64,000 bases of DNA from Alphaproteobacteria bacterium (GTDB lineage Bacteria; Pseudomonadota; Alphaproteobacteria; UBA9219), in the NCBI GenBank assembly GCA_031291435.1, contig JARLJC010000290.1, positions 1 through 64,000 on the forward strand, in the 5' to 3' direction. Below, piece after piece: positions 9,250-18,901 of this stretch. The translations under genes and the position numbers were made by a program. Numbering within the stretch: the first letter of the stretch is position 1; every line of letters starts with the position of its first letter. The notes under the pieces are model-generated. The model searched no databases. It was not told the DNA's origin and was given only the letters and a program-made list of their open reading frames with translations.

Positions 9250-9795
9250 TTAACGAGCGATTCGCTGCGCCTTAGGCTTAATAGCGGCCATTTTCTTATA
9301 AACCGGGCAGCCTTCCCAATGCGCGCCGGGCAACAGGCCGATGCTCATCAGGAATTCGCCGGTGATTTCGCCGCCGGTGAATTTAAACGTCTTTTTGAAC
9401 AGTTTGACCCATTCCGGTTTGCCGCGCGGATGGTGGGCATCCAGCCATTTGGCGAATCCGCCATGGGTTTTGCGCATATCGAGGATGATGCTGGCGTTAT
9501 GGATAATGGCCGCCACTTTCAGACGGTTGCGAATGATGTTTTCATCACCCAGCAGGCGCTTGATATCGGCGGCGCCATAGGCGGCGACTTTGGCCGTTTT
9601 GAAGTTGTGGAAAGCCTTATTGAGCCCTTTGCGCTTTTTAAGGACGATCTCCCAGGACAGGCCAGCCTGCATGATTTCAAGGGCGAGGCGCTCGAACAAA
9701 GCCTGTTCGTCGGCCACGGGAAACCCATATTCGGTGTCATGGTAAGGCCCATGAACGGGGTGGCTGGGGGCGATTTCGCAGTATGGACGGGACAT
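9250..9795 (-). CDS. tag: DNA-3-methyladenine glycosylase I family protein
   Basis: 181 residues. The family landmarks are present: YHDTEYGFPV near the N terminus, LFERLALEIMQAGLSWEIVLKKR (the helix-hairpin region), IIRNRLKVAAIIHNA, and LLPGAHWEGCPVY with the conserved C-terminal His and Cys of the zinc snap. A Cys near the N terminus (PYCEIA) could be the first zinc ligand. The enzyme excises 3-methyladenine from alkylated DNA in base excision repair. It is a single gene between the CYTH-like gene and divergent rpmE. Confidence 0.88.
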   Translation of the reverse strand: MSRPYCEIAPSHPVHGPYHDTEYGFPVADEQALFERLALEIMQAGLSWEIVLKKRKGLNKAFHNFKTAKVAAYGAADIKRLLGDENIIRNRLKVAAIIHNASIILDMRKTHGGFAKWLDAHHPRGKPEWVKLFKKTFKFTGGEITGEFLMSIGLLPGAHWEGCPVYKKMAAIKPKAQRIAR

Positions 9796-9902
9796 GGACG
9801 GTTCCTAACAGCCTGATTTTACGATTTTTCTACGGTAATGCTTGCATTCGGGCGCTTCTTTTCCTAGAAGAAGGCCGCAATTGAAGCAAGAAAGTTAAGG
9901 CT

Positions 9903-10226
9903 ATGAAAGAAAATCTGCACCCCGATTATCACGATATCACCGTCGTTATGACCGACGGCACCGAATTCGCGACCCGCAGCACCTATGGCAAAGCGGGCGA
10001 CAAGCTGCATCTCGACATCGACCCCAAGACGCATCCGGCCTGGACCGGCCAGCATCGCATGGTCAATCGCGGCGGCCAGCTTGAGAAGTTCAACAAGCGT
10101 TTCGCCGGCATCACCAAGAAGGCCGAAGGCGGCGAAGAAGCCGCTGCCGCTCCGGCTGCGGCGCCTGCCGACAAGATCAAGCTCACCACTTCGGTGGCCG
10201 AAGCCAAGAAGAACAAGAAGGCGTAA
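9903..10226 (+). CDS. rpmE: 50S ribosomal protein L31 with a long C-terminal tail
   Basis: 107 residues. The first ~72 residues match alphaproteobacterial L31 closely ([39 protein letters not shown]) without zinc-binding CxxC motifs. The remaining ~35 residues form an Ala/Glu/Pro-rich stretch ending in a lysine-rich tail (AKKNKKA), longer than usual L31. A small hairpin, CTTCTT/AAGAAG at 9855-9873, lies in the leader and could be a translational operator; that is speculation. A strong terminator follows directly. Confidence 0.93.
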   Translation: MKENLHPDYHDITVVMTDGTEFATRSTYGKAGDKLHLDIDPKTHPAWTGQHRMVNRGGQLEKFNKRFAGITKKAEGGEEAAAAPAAAPADKIKLTTSVAEAKKNKKA

Positions 10227-10245
10227 CAGCCCTCTTCTGAAAAAG

Positions 10246-10279
10246 AAAAAGCCGGTGAATTTCTTCACCGGCTTTTTTT
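10246..10279 (+). terminator. Rho-independent terminator after rpmE
   Basis: The stem AAAAGCCGGTGAA pairs with TTCACCGGCTTTT around a loop of about four bases and is followed by a run of T. The position 20 bases after the rpmE stop fits termination of that gene. The A-run before the stem also makes it usable for the convergent glpX transcript. Confidence 0.92.
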
Positions 10280-10293
10280 GTTGGAAGAAAAGA

Positions 10294-10332
10294 TGGATCC
10301 CCGCCTTCGCCGGGATGACGCGGCACGGGTAG
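10294..10332. repeat. Dispersed 39-bp REP-like repeat, copy 1
   Basis: The sequence contains CCCCGCCTTCGCCGGGATGA followed by CGCGGCACGGGTAG. A second copy lies at 60975-61013 with a few substitutions and the same ATGACGCGGCACGG end. The centre is a small GC palindrome (CCCGCC...CGCGGG type). Both copies are intergenic, one between convergent genes and one before a gene, as expected for repetitive extragenic palindromes. Confidence 0.75.
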
Positions 10333-10335
10333 TTC

Positions 10336-11319
10336 TCAATCGACGAACGGCTTGATGCGGAAATTATGGTGCGCTTCGATATAGCGCACGGTGCCGCTCT
10401 TGGAGCGCATCACGACCGTATGGGTGATCGCGCCGCCCGCGAAACGGCGCACGCCCTGCAGCATTGCGCCAGCGGTCACGCCGGTAGCCGAGAACATCAC
10501 GTCGCCATGGGCGAGATCGTTCAACCCATATTTGCGGTTGAGGTCTTTGATGCCCGCTTTGGCGGCGCGGGCTTTTTCATCGTCATTGCGGAACAGCAAC
10601 CGCCCCTGCATCTGGCCGCCAATGCATTGCAAAGCGGCGGCAGCCAATACACCTTCCGGCGCGCCACCGGTGCCGAGATACAAATCCACGCCGCTATCGG
10701 GCTGCGAGGTGGCGATCACGCCGGAAACGTCGCCGTCGCCGATCAGCATGATGCGCGCGCCGGTTTCGCGCACCTTGGCGATCAGTTCCTGATGGCGCGG
10801 GCGGTCGAGAATGCAGACCTGAATATCCGAGGCTTCGGCCCCCTTGGCCTTGGCGAGATTGCGGATATTTTCGGCCGGGCTAGCGTCGATATCGACCACA
10901 CCGTCGGGCAAGCCGCCGCCCACCGCGATCTTGTCCATGTAAACGTCAGGCGCGTGCAGGAATCCGCCCGCTTCGGCAAAAGCGATCACGGCGAGCGCGT
11001 TCGGCCCGCCGGTCGCGGTGATGGTGGTGCCTTCGAGGGGGTCGAGCGCGATATCGACCGCCGGGCCTTTGCCGGTGCCGACTTTCTCACCGATATAAAG
11101 CATCGGGGCCTCGTCGCGTTCGCCTTCGCCGATCACGACCGTGCCCTGAATATCGAGGATGTTCAGCGACCGGCGCATGGCGTTGACCGCCGCCTGATCG
11201 GCCTTCTTTTCGTCGCCGCGCCCGACAAGGAGCGAGGCGGACAAAGCGGCAGCTTCGCTGACGCGCACCATTTCCATGGCGAGGTTACGATCGGTATAGG
11301 AGGAATTCTGGGTGGGCAT
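10336..11319 (-). CDS. glpX: Fructose-1,6-bisphosphatase class II
   Basis: 327 residues, full length for GlpX. The conserved N-terminal RNLAMEMVRVSEAAALSAS, metal-site motifs GEGERDEAPMLYIGE and DIALDPLEGT, IGDGDVSG, and the C-terminal FSATGVTAGAMLQGVRR are all present. The enzyme hydrolyses fructose-1,6-bisphosphate (some homologues also sedoheptulose-1,7-bisphosphate) in gluconeogenesis. The ATG is preceded by a GGAG-type site. The gene converges on rpmE across the terminator and REP repeat. Confidence 0.97.
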   Translation of the reverse strand: MPTQNSSYTDRNLAMEMVRVSEAAALSASLLVGRGDEKKADQAAVNAMRRSLNILDIQGTVVIGEGERDEAPMLYIGEKVGTGKGPAVDIALDPLEGTTITATGGPNALAVIAFAEAGGFLHAPDVYMDKIAVGGGLPDGVVDIDASPAENIRNLAKAKGAEASDIQVCILDRPRHQELIAKVRETGARIMLIGDGDVSGVIATSQPDSGVDLYLGTGGAPEGVLAAAALQCIGGQMQGRLLFRNDDEKARAAKAGIKDLNRKYGLNDLAHGDVMFSATGVTAGAMLQGVRRFAGGAITHTVVMRSKSGTVRYIEAHHNFRIKPFVD

Positions 11320-11356
11320 GGCGGCTCCTGCTGGGTGGAAAAAACGGTTCTTGGTA

Positions 11357-11857
11357 TCACATAGGCTGGGTTTTGCCTACCGGCACGAAGTCGGGAAGAT
11401 TAACGCTGTCACCGGCAACGATGCCCTCGCGCGCGGCCTCGCCGCCCTTGATTTCAATGACGGCGGCGACCGGCCCGCCCGAAGGAACCGGCGTCAGATC
11501 CCCCGGCCTGGCATTGACCGCAATACGGGTAATTTTCCCATCCGCGCCGACAAACAGCATATCGAGCGGGATCAAAGTATCCTTCATCCAGAACGCCACC
11601 ACGCGCGGCGGGTTATAGGGAAAAATCATGCCGGTGAGCGCCGGCAGCGAGGGACGCTTCATCAGCCCATAAGTCTGCTCGGCCATCGTGGCGGCTATCT
11701 CGACATTATAAGAAACACCCTTACCGTTGGCATGCGTAATAACCAGATTGCCGCGCGCCAGAGCGGCTTCATCCGCATGCAGCCTCTGCCAGCCGCCGGC
11801 CACACACAAGGCGGCCACGATAACCGCCGCCATCACGAAACCTGATTTTTGGGACAA
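11357..11857 (-). CDS. DUF192 family exported protein
   Basis: 166 residues with an N-terminal hydrophobic anchor or signal (residues 7-22). The DUF192 core follows: VEIAATMAEQTYGLMKRPSL, then FPYNPPRVVAFWMKDTLIPLDMLFV, then a short C-terminal strand ending in AGDSVNLPD. The start is a TTG with GGAG about 7 bases upstream; an internal ATG nine codons in is the alternative. The function of DUF192 is not established. The gene lies 37 bases upstream of glpX on the same strand and is probably co-transcribed. Confidence 0.85.
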   Translation of the reverse strand: MSQKSGFVMAAVIVAALCVAGGWQRLHADEAALARGNLVITHANGKGVSYNVEIAATMAEQTYGLMKRPSLPALTGMIFPYNPPRVVAFWMKDTLIPLDMLFVGADGKITRIAVNARPGDLTPVPSGGPVAAVIEIKGGEAAREGIVAGDSVNLPDFVPVGKTQPM

Positions 11858-11932
11858 GGGCTTTCTCCGATTGTTATTCTTTCTTTAACCAGATTTGGCC
11901 AATCTTTATAAGAGTAAAATACGGAGGTATAA

Positions 11933-12703
11933 ATGCGCCGCTTTTCTTATGCCGCCTGTTTGCTGGTTCTGCTGGCCCCCTGCGCCGCTCTGGCTGCGGC
12001 GGATGTGCTGTTGCCTTCGAGCAGCGGCAATTCCTCATCCCTGCCCAATCTTGGGCTCGGCGCATCATCGTCGGCACCGGCGGCTTCGACCCCTGCGCCT
12101 GTCGCTCCGGCACAACCCGCGCCCCCGCCTGCCGAAACACCCGCGCCCACCCCCGATGCCGCGCAGATTTCTACGCCCCCCGTGACCATCACGCCTTTGA
12201 AAGGCGACACCTCGCATCTGCCGCTCGGAACAATACCGACCCAGATCATTAACCTGCCGGATAATTCGGCGATGCTGGCGCAGGCTTACGGAAAATTGCC
12301 CTACGCCCTGACGATCGGCATCGGCAGCCAGTCCATCTTCGGCGCCAAGGACATCAAAACGATCGGCGATAAACTCGGCCTTTCGCGCGAGGACATCCCC
12401 TCGCATTGTATCCTGACCGTGCGCGGCCTTTTGCAGACCGATAAGGGCGGCTATGTCATCGATGGCGGCGCTTCGCCGCAACTGGTGGCCCGCTATGACG
12501 GCATGATCCAGAATTTCCTGATCTCGGGGCATGCCCTCTGTACCGCGGGGCAGTTGCCGATGGGCAGCGGATTTATCACCGAAACCGGCGGCCGCTACGA
12601 TGTCGGGCTGCAACCCATCACCTGCCCCGCGCCCAAGCGGCAGGCGGCGCGCCTTACCATCACCTATACCGGCGACGATCATTCGCAATGCAGCTATGAA
12701 TGA
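11933..12703 (+). CDS. Exported proline-rich protein of unknown function
   Basis: 256 residues with a signal peptide (FSYAACLLVLLAPCAALA, cleavage near AAA-D). A Ser/Ala/Pro-rich low-complexity stretch (about 25-85) leads to a compact C-terminal domain that includes four cysteines (SHCIL, ALCTAG, ITCPAP, QCSYE), suggesting two disulfides in the periplasm. A good GGAGG lies 7 bases before the ATG. I recognise no family. It is transcribed divergently from the DUF192/glpX unit and ends in a large palindrome. Confidence 0.7.
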   Translation: MRRFSYAACLLVLLAPCAALAAADVLLPSSSGNSSSLPNLGLGASSSAPAASTPAPVAPAQPAPPPAETPAPTPDAAQISTPPVTITPLKGDTSHLPLGTIPTQIINLPDNSAMLAQAYGKLPYALTIGIGSQSIFGAKDIKTIGDKLGLSREDIPSHCILTVRGLLQTDKGGYVIDGGASPQLVARYDGMIQNFLISGHALCTAGQLPMGSGFITETGGRYDVGLQPITCPAPKRQAARLTITYTGDDHSQCSYE

Positions 12704-12704
12704 A

Positions 12705-12830
12705 AAGAAGAGGGAGATAGAGATAAGAAAGAAGGGGCTGGAGGGTAACCGGCAAATTCGCGCTTCCGGCTAGCCTCCAGCCCCTTCTTCCCCCTCTTCT
12801 TCTAACTCCCTCTTCTTCTAACTCCCTCTA
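12705..12830. repeat. Long purine/pyrimidine-rich palindrome with a 16-bp tandem duplication
   Basis: The core arms 12729-12744 (AAGAAGGGGCTGGAGG) and 12774-12789 are exact reverse complements. The homology continues imperfectly outward, pairing GAAGAGGGAG...TAGA on the left with its complement on the right, where the 16-bp unit CTCTTCTTCTAACTCC is tandemly duplicated (12794-12825). It separates convergent genes and could act as a bidirectional terminator, but its length and its similarity to 18262-18405 suggest a MITE-like repeat. The stop codon of the hydrolase gene lies inside the duplicated unit. Confidence 0.7.
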
Positions 12831-13686
12831 TTAAGCAGCGGATCGGTCGGCAGATCGGCGATGAAGTTCAGGATGATCTGCTGGACTTTCAGATTATAGA
12901 CATTGTTATGCCCGGCGTCGGGCGCCCAGTAAGACTGCTTGGGCTCATTGGCGGCGGCGAAAAGTTTCTTGCCGAATTTGACCGGCACCACTTCGTCGAG
13001 TTCTCCATGCAGGAGGAGAAGCGGCATATGCACATTCCCGATCTTGGCAAGGGAATCGTATTTGTCGCGCAACAACCAGCGCACCGGCACCAGCGGATAG
13101 CGGTCCGCGCCGACATCCGGGATCGACGTATAAGGCGATTCAAGAATAAGGGCAGCGGCGTTATATTCGGTGGCCATCTGCACGGCGACGCCTGTCCCCA
13201 TCGATTCCCCGTAAAAGACGATCCCCGCTTCGGGCACACCTCCTCCGGGCGCTGTCTTAGCCTTGATGGCGTCGATGGCGGCCTGCGCATCCATATAAAG
13301 CCCCTCCTCGGAAGGCGAGCCCGGATTGCCGAAACCGCGATAGCCCACCATCAGCACGCCATAGCCGGCGTCGAGCCATGGGCGGACTTTGTAATTACGG
13401 TAGCCGAGATGACCGGCATTGCCCTGAAAAAACACGATGGTCATTTTATCGCGCGCCTGCGCCGGGCGATACCAGCTGGTGATCCTGAGGCCGTCTTCCG
13501 CGGTGACTTCGAGCGGCTGCAATTCCGGCAACGCCCATTCGGCGGGCACGAAGCGCGCCTGATCGGGGAAATACATCAGGCTTTTCTGCATAACGAACAG
13601 CGAGCCGATGAACACGCCATAGACGAGGGCGAGGGTAAGAATCCAGCCCCCCGCGCGGCGATAGAAATGTTTTCTGACCAAAGCCT

Positions 13687-13690
<4 letters not shown>
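12818..13690 (-). CDS. Membrane-anchored alpha/beta hydrolase (S33/BEM46-like)
   Basis: 290 residues. One transmembrane segment (about 15-35) anchors an alpha/beta-hydrolase domain. The catalytic triad can be read as Ser163 in YGESMG, Asp232 in GELDEVVP and His261 in AGHNN; the oxyanion region is FFQGNAGH. Substrate unknown; the family includes esterases, thioesterases and lipases. It overlaps the upstream ABC exporter gene by 4 bases (ATGA type), so it is translationally coupled to it, which hints at a role in lipid or envelope processing. That link is inference. Confidence 0.85.
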
Positions 13691-15486
<1,796 letters not shown>

Positions 15487-15574
15487 GGGGACGATTTTCT
15501 AAAGAAATGTTAAACAGTCGGCCCTATCATAAGGCCTGCGAGATAATTGAAAAGCCTATCTTTTGAGGTTCCCG

Positions 15575-16570
15575 ATGAACCAGATAACGCCGCCTATCCG
15601 TCCGCCCGCCCCCCATCGGCGCCGGAAAATCGGCCTTGCGCTGAGCAGCGGCATGGCCAGAGGCTGGGCGCATATCGGGGCCATTCGCGCGCTCAATAAA
15701 CTCGGGTTCGAATTCGACGTCATCACCGGCTGCTCGGTCGGCGCGCTCGCGGGCGGGTGTTATCTCGCGGGGCGACTCGATTCCCTCGAGGAATGGGCCA
15801 AATCGCTCAACAAGCGGAAAATTCTCAGTTATATGGATATGCGCCTGCGCTCGGGCGGCCTCATCGGCGGCGGCAAGCTGGTCGATGAGATGCGCAAATA
15901 TATGGGCAATGCGAAAATCGAGGATTTCCCCATTCCCTTTGCCGCGATGACCACCGATCTCGTCACCGGTCACGAAATCTGGCTACAGACCGGCGATCTG
16001 GTCGAAGCGCTGCGGGCCTCGTTTTCCCTGCCCGGTATTTTCCCGCCGGTGAAAATCAACAACCGCTGGCTGGCCGATGGCGCGATGGTCAGCCCCCTGC
16101 CCGTCGCCGCCTGCCGCGCCATGGGCGCCGACATGGTGATCGCCATCAATCTGAACGCCGACATGATCGGCAAATCGCGGCGCAAGGATTCCAACATCGC
16201 CACCGCCGCCGGTTTCGACATGATGGATATGCTGAAGGAAACCGGGCAGGAAGAAAAAATCGGCTTGATGGACAGTTTGACGCGCCGCGTCTTCCGCCGC
16301 GATTATGACGGGCCCAGCGTATTCGGCGTGATGACCTCTTCGCTCAACATCATGCAGGATCGCATCACAAGGTCGCGTCTGGCGGGCGATCCGCCCGACG
16401 TCCATATCGCCCCGCGCCTCGGCCATTTCGGCTTGCTGGAATTCGACCGCGCCGAGGAAGCCATCAGGGAAGGCGAAGCCGCCGTGATGCGCAAGCAGCC
16501 CGAACTCGCCGATGCCATGCAGATTTTGAGTCAAACTCACAATATCGTCGGCGAGAACGAACCGATCTAA
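15575..16570 (+). CDS. Patatin-like phospholipase (RssA/YchK-like)
   Basis: 331 residues from the ATG at 15575, chosen over the TTG at 15563 because GAGG sits 6 bases before it. The patatin fold is shown by SSGMARGWAHIG (glycine-rich oxyanion loop, here SSGMARG), the nucleophile elbow GCSVGAL (Ser54) and the catalytic dyad Asp168 in LADGAMVSPLPV. Such enzymes are Ser-Asp acyl hydrolases, usually cytosolic or membrane-associated. It lies divergent to the ABC exporter with a short shared promoter region. Confidence 0.9.
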   Translation: MNQITPPIRPPAPHRRRKIGLALSSGMARGWAHIGAIRALNKLGFEFDVITGCSVGALAGGCYLAGRLDSLEEWAKSLNKRKILSYMDMRLRSGGLIGGGKLVDEMRKYMGNAKIEDFPIPFAAMTTDLVTGHEIWLQTGDLVEALRASFSLPGIFPPVKINNRWLADGAMVSPLPVAACRAMGADMVIAINLNADMIGKSRRKDSNIATAAGFDMMDMLKETGQEEKIGLMDSLTRRVFRRDYDGPSVFGVMTSSLNIMQDRITRSRLAGDPPDVHIAPRLGHFGLLEFDRAEEAIREGEAAVMRKQPELADAMQILSQTHNIVGENEPI

Positions 16571-16613
16571 AACACCGGCTTTACATTTTTTCCGCGGCGG
16601 CTAACTTCGGGGC

Positions 16614-17228
16614 ATGAGCAACGCCGCCACCATCATCGCCGATCTTGCCGCGGGCAACCGCCGCTTTCTGGACGGGCAATCCCTGACCCGTTCGCAGGAT
16701 TCTCTGGAAAAACTGAAGACTTACGCGAGGGTCGGGCAGACGCCCAAGGCCGTCATTCTGTGCTGTTCGGATTCGCGCGCGCCGGTCGAGATGATTTTCG
16801 ATCAGGATATCGGCGATCTGTTCGTCATTCGCGTTGCGGGCAATATCATCGCGCCTTCGCTGGTCGGCAGCGTGGAATTCGCCGCCGAGACTTTCGGCAC
16901 GCGGCTCGTCCTCGTCATGGGGCATAGCCAGTGCGGGGCGGTCGGCGCGACGCTCGACCATATCGAGCATGCCGAAATCCCGCGCTCGGAAAATATTCAC
17001 GACATCGTCAGCCGCATCAAGCCGCACATTTTCGCCATCGCGGCGATAAAGGATATTCCGCGCGGCGAGAAGATGAACCGCGCGGTCGAGGCCAATGTGC
17101 GCGCGTCCGTCGGGCAATTGGCGCATGCCAGCCGCATGATCGAATCCCTGACCATGCAGGGAAAAATAGAAATCCGGGGCGCTGTTCTCGATCTTTCAAC
17201 CGGCCGGGTCGTCTTCCTCGATCCTTGA
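16614..17228 (+). CDS. Beta-class carbonic anhydrase
   Basis: 204 residues. Zinc ligands Cys51, His104 and Cys107 occur in CCSDSR and GHSQCGA, with the Asp53/Arg55 dyad; further family motifs are RVAGNI and GSVEFAAETFG. The enzyme interconverts CO2 and bicarbonate in the cytosol and supplies bicarbonate to carboxylases. It starts 44 bases after the patatin gene on the same strand and may share its transcript. Confidence 0.95.
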   Translation: MSNAATIIADLAAGNRRFLDGQSLTRSQDSLEKLKTYARVGQTPKAVILCCSDSRAPVEMIFDQDIGDLFVIRVAGNIIAPSLVGSVEFAAETFGTRLVLVMGHSQCGAVGATLDHIEHAEIPRSENIHDIVSRIKPHIFAIAAIKDIPRGEKMNRAVEANVRASVGQLAHASRMIESLTMQGKIEIRGAVLDLSTGRVVFLDP

Positions 17229-17259
17229 GGCCGAGACCCGGCCGATGAAACCTGCCGAT

Positions 17260-17754
17260 TTAGGGGTTGATAGACGCAAGGCTCCGGGCGGCGGCGCGCG
17301 TGGCGGCACGGGCAGCCGGATTTTCACGGCGGCCTGCGAACCAGATTTCGTCGGCCGCGACGTTCGCCTTCAGCTTCTCGATGCCTGTAGCGCTTAAATC
17401 CAAAGTCGAGCCCCATGTACGTCCATGTTCATCGCAGGGTTCGCCTGCGCCGGAGGCCAGCGCATGCAGATCGTTGCCGCGCACGGCGATGGCATGCTGC
17501 AAGACCTTGAACTGCTCCGCGGAGAAGGGGATGCGAACATCTACTGCGGGCACGGCAGGAGACCCGGCATGTTCGGCATTATAGCGCGGCGCATGAGGAC
17601 GACTTTCACGACGCAGGGTAAGAATTTCGCTGCCGGTGTGATATTGCAACGTGAGGGGAGTCATGACATCTCCCCCGATAACACCGGTTTTATGTGAATT
17701 TTCCTGAGTTGGATAATGAATGGTGTTGACGGTATGTAATGTAAAGCGGTCCAT
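17260..17754 (-). CDS. Hypothetical protein
   Basis: 164 residues with no signal peptide, membrane segment or recognisable motif. The C-terminal third is Ala/Arg-rich (AARAATRAAARSLAS) and probably helical; the middle has a charged region with several His residues. It lies on the strand opposite to its neighbours, between carbonic anhydrase and ssrA. The coding frame is plausible from codon bias, but support is weaker than for other genes here. Confidence 0.5.
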   Translation of the reverse strand: MDRFTLHTVNTIHYPTQENSHKTGVIGGDVMTPLTLQYHTGSEILTLRRESRPHAPRYNAEHAGSPAVPAVDVRIPFSAEQFKVLQHAIAVRGNDLHALASGAGEPCDEHGRTWGSTLDLSATGIEKLKANVAADEIWFAGRRENPAARAATRAAARSLASINP

Positions 17755-17906
17755 ATATCTGTCTCCCGATTGGTTGAAAAACTTAGGCGCAGCTTAGACA
17801 GCGCAGGGCAAGATTCGATAGCCCCCAGTCTCGCGCCGCACCATTTGCCCAAAACCGCCCGAAACGCTTTCTAACCCTTTGAATTCAGGCGGAAACCGCA
17901 GATCAC

Positions 17907-17935
17907 CTTTTTATTAAGCAAAAGCGTGCTATATA
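17907..17935 (+). promoter_or_regulatory. Candidate ssrA promoter
   Basis: A TATATA box at 17930-17935 precedes the tmRNA region. A weak TTTTTA-like -35 lies about 17 bases upstream. Transcription would start near 17942, at the base of a perfect GTCGGC-TT-GCCGAC hairpin that can be the 5' end of the precursor. Only the -10 element is convincing. Confidence 0.35.
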
Positions 17936-17940
17936 TAAAG

Positions 17941-18258
17941 CGTCGGCTTGCCGACTATGGCGATAAACGCTTTGTGGAATAGACGCTACGGACCCGGGGG
18001 CGGTACCCGGCGCCTCCACCACAATGACCGGTACTGCGGGTCATTCTTTGGGGGCGAAACAGGATCGACGTGCGTAGTAAAGACAGAGTTTTTGCCGGGC
18101 ATGATACCGCCCTTATCGGGTCACTTTTATAAATGCCAACGACAATGTTGACATGAGCAATGTTGCTATCGCTGCTTAATATCCGCTTGCGGAAGTAGAG
18201 TAGTTAGCACTTGATCGCGGTCCGGGGGGTACCGGGCAACAGAAACCCCCCAATCTTT
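17941..18258 (+). ncRNA. ssrA: Permuted two-piece transfer-messenger RNA
   Basis: The acceptor piece comes first and ends in CGCCTCC-ACCA at 18021, preceded by a T-arm-like CCGGG/CCCGG stem with the loop GGCGGTA. A ~28-base spacer with the hairpin AATGACC/GGTCATT follows. The coding piece starts at 18050 with GGGGGCGAAACAGGATCGAC. GGGGGCG pairs over seven positions (one G-U) with CGCCTCC. The tag frame at 18135-18179 encodes ANDNVDMSNVAIAA and stops at TAA. A GGGGGG/CCCCCC pseudoknot-like stem closes the 3' part. This order, CCA half before tag half, is the alphaproteobacterial arrangement. It rescues stalled ribosomes. Outer ends are approximate. Confidence 0.93.
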
Positions 18259-18261
18259 AGA

Positions 18262-18405
18262 GACTAGAGATAAGAGCGAGAAGAAGACGAGAAAGCAGGC
18301 ATGCTTTTGCTCTTGGCTTTTAACTGTGCGCCCTCTAGTTTCAATCTGATGCCGGGACACGAAGTAGAGTTTTTCTCTCCTTCTTCCTCTAACCCCTAGC
18401 CCCTA
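18262..18405. repeat. Imperfect purine/pyrimidine palindrome between ssrA and sspB
   Basis: The left part (CTAGAGATAAGAGCGAGAAG) is an imperfect reverse complement of the right part (CTCCTTCTTCCTCTAACCCC plus TAG). The left arm shares TAGAGATAAGA and the right arm the CTTCNTCTAAC text with the palindrome at 12705-12830, suggesting one repeat family. The pyrimidine-rich right arm forms the sspB leader, which therefore lacks a normal purine-rich ribosome binding site. Confidence 0.5.
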
Positions 18406-18410
18406 ATCCT

Positions 18411-18890
18411 ATGTCCGAAGACCTCCTGCGTTACGACCTGATGATCGAAGCCGCGCTGCGCGATGTCGTGCGCGAGACGATGGAAACCGTCGGCCGCGAC
18501 GGGTTGCCCGGCGATCACCATTTCTACATCACCTTTCTAACCAAATTCCCCGGCGTCAAGGTTCCGGATTACCTGCGCAAGCAGTATCCAGACGAAATGA
18601 CCATCGTCCTGCAATATCAGTTCTTCGGGCTGAAACTGGAAGACGACTGCATTCATGTCACGCTGAGCTTCAACAATGTGAAAGAAAGCCTGGTCGTTCC
18701 CATCGATTCCATCACCACTTTCGCCGATCCCTCGGTCAATTTCGCGCTGCAGTTCCAGAATAGCGGCGATGACGGCGACGACGGCGAAAGCGACGGCCCC
18801 GACAGCCCCGACAGCGGCGGTTCGAGCGACAAGGAAAAAGAAGAAAAACGCGGCGAAGTCATCAGCCTCGACAAGTTCCGCAAGAAGTGA
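18411..18890 (+). CDS. sspB: SspB, ssrA-tag adaptor for ClpXP (alpha type)
   Basis: 159 residues. The N-terminal domain (1-120: RYDLMIEAALRDVV, LPGDHHFYITFLT, EMTIVLQYQFFGL, VPIDSITTFADPSVNFALQF) matches the alphaproteobacterial SspB fold. A Gly/Asp/Ser-rich linker follows, then the C-terminal XB motif GEVISLDKFRKK that docks on ClpX. SspB tethers ssrA-tagged proteins to ClpXP. Its gene lies about 150 bases after ssrA itself. The ATG has no visible Shine-Dalgarno site. The last 58 bases of the gene are duplicated at 20218-20275. Confidence 0.95.
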   Translation: MSEDLLRYDLMIEAALRDVVRETMETVGRDGLPGDHHFYITFLTKFPGVKVPDYLRKQYPDEMTIVLQYQFFGLKLEDDCIHVTLSFNNVKESLVVPIDSITTFADPSVNFALQFQNSGDDGDDGESDGPDSPDSGGSSDKEKEEKRGEVISLDKFRKK

Positions 18891-18891
18891 T
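18834..18891 (+). repeat. 58-bp direct repeat at the sspB 3' end, copy 1
   Basis: This stretch encodes the XB tail of SspB and its stop. It matches 20218-20275 at 56 of 58 positions in the same orientation. The two copies bracket a 1.3-kb segment carrying one opposite-strand gene, the pattern left by insertion into the end of a gene that is then restored by the incoming DNA. Confidence 0.9.
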
Positions 18892-18901
18892 CTGACCCGT
18901 T

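Noticed and set aside
12794-12825. CRISPR-like tandem repeat
   Set aside because: Two adjacent 16-bp copies with no spacer; part of a palindrome. No CRISPR array or cas gene is present anywhere in the window.
18300-18410. Alternative later start for sspB to find a ribosome site
   Set aside because: The N-terminal SEDLLRYDL matches the family, so the ATG at 18411 is kept despite the poor leader.
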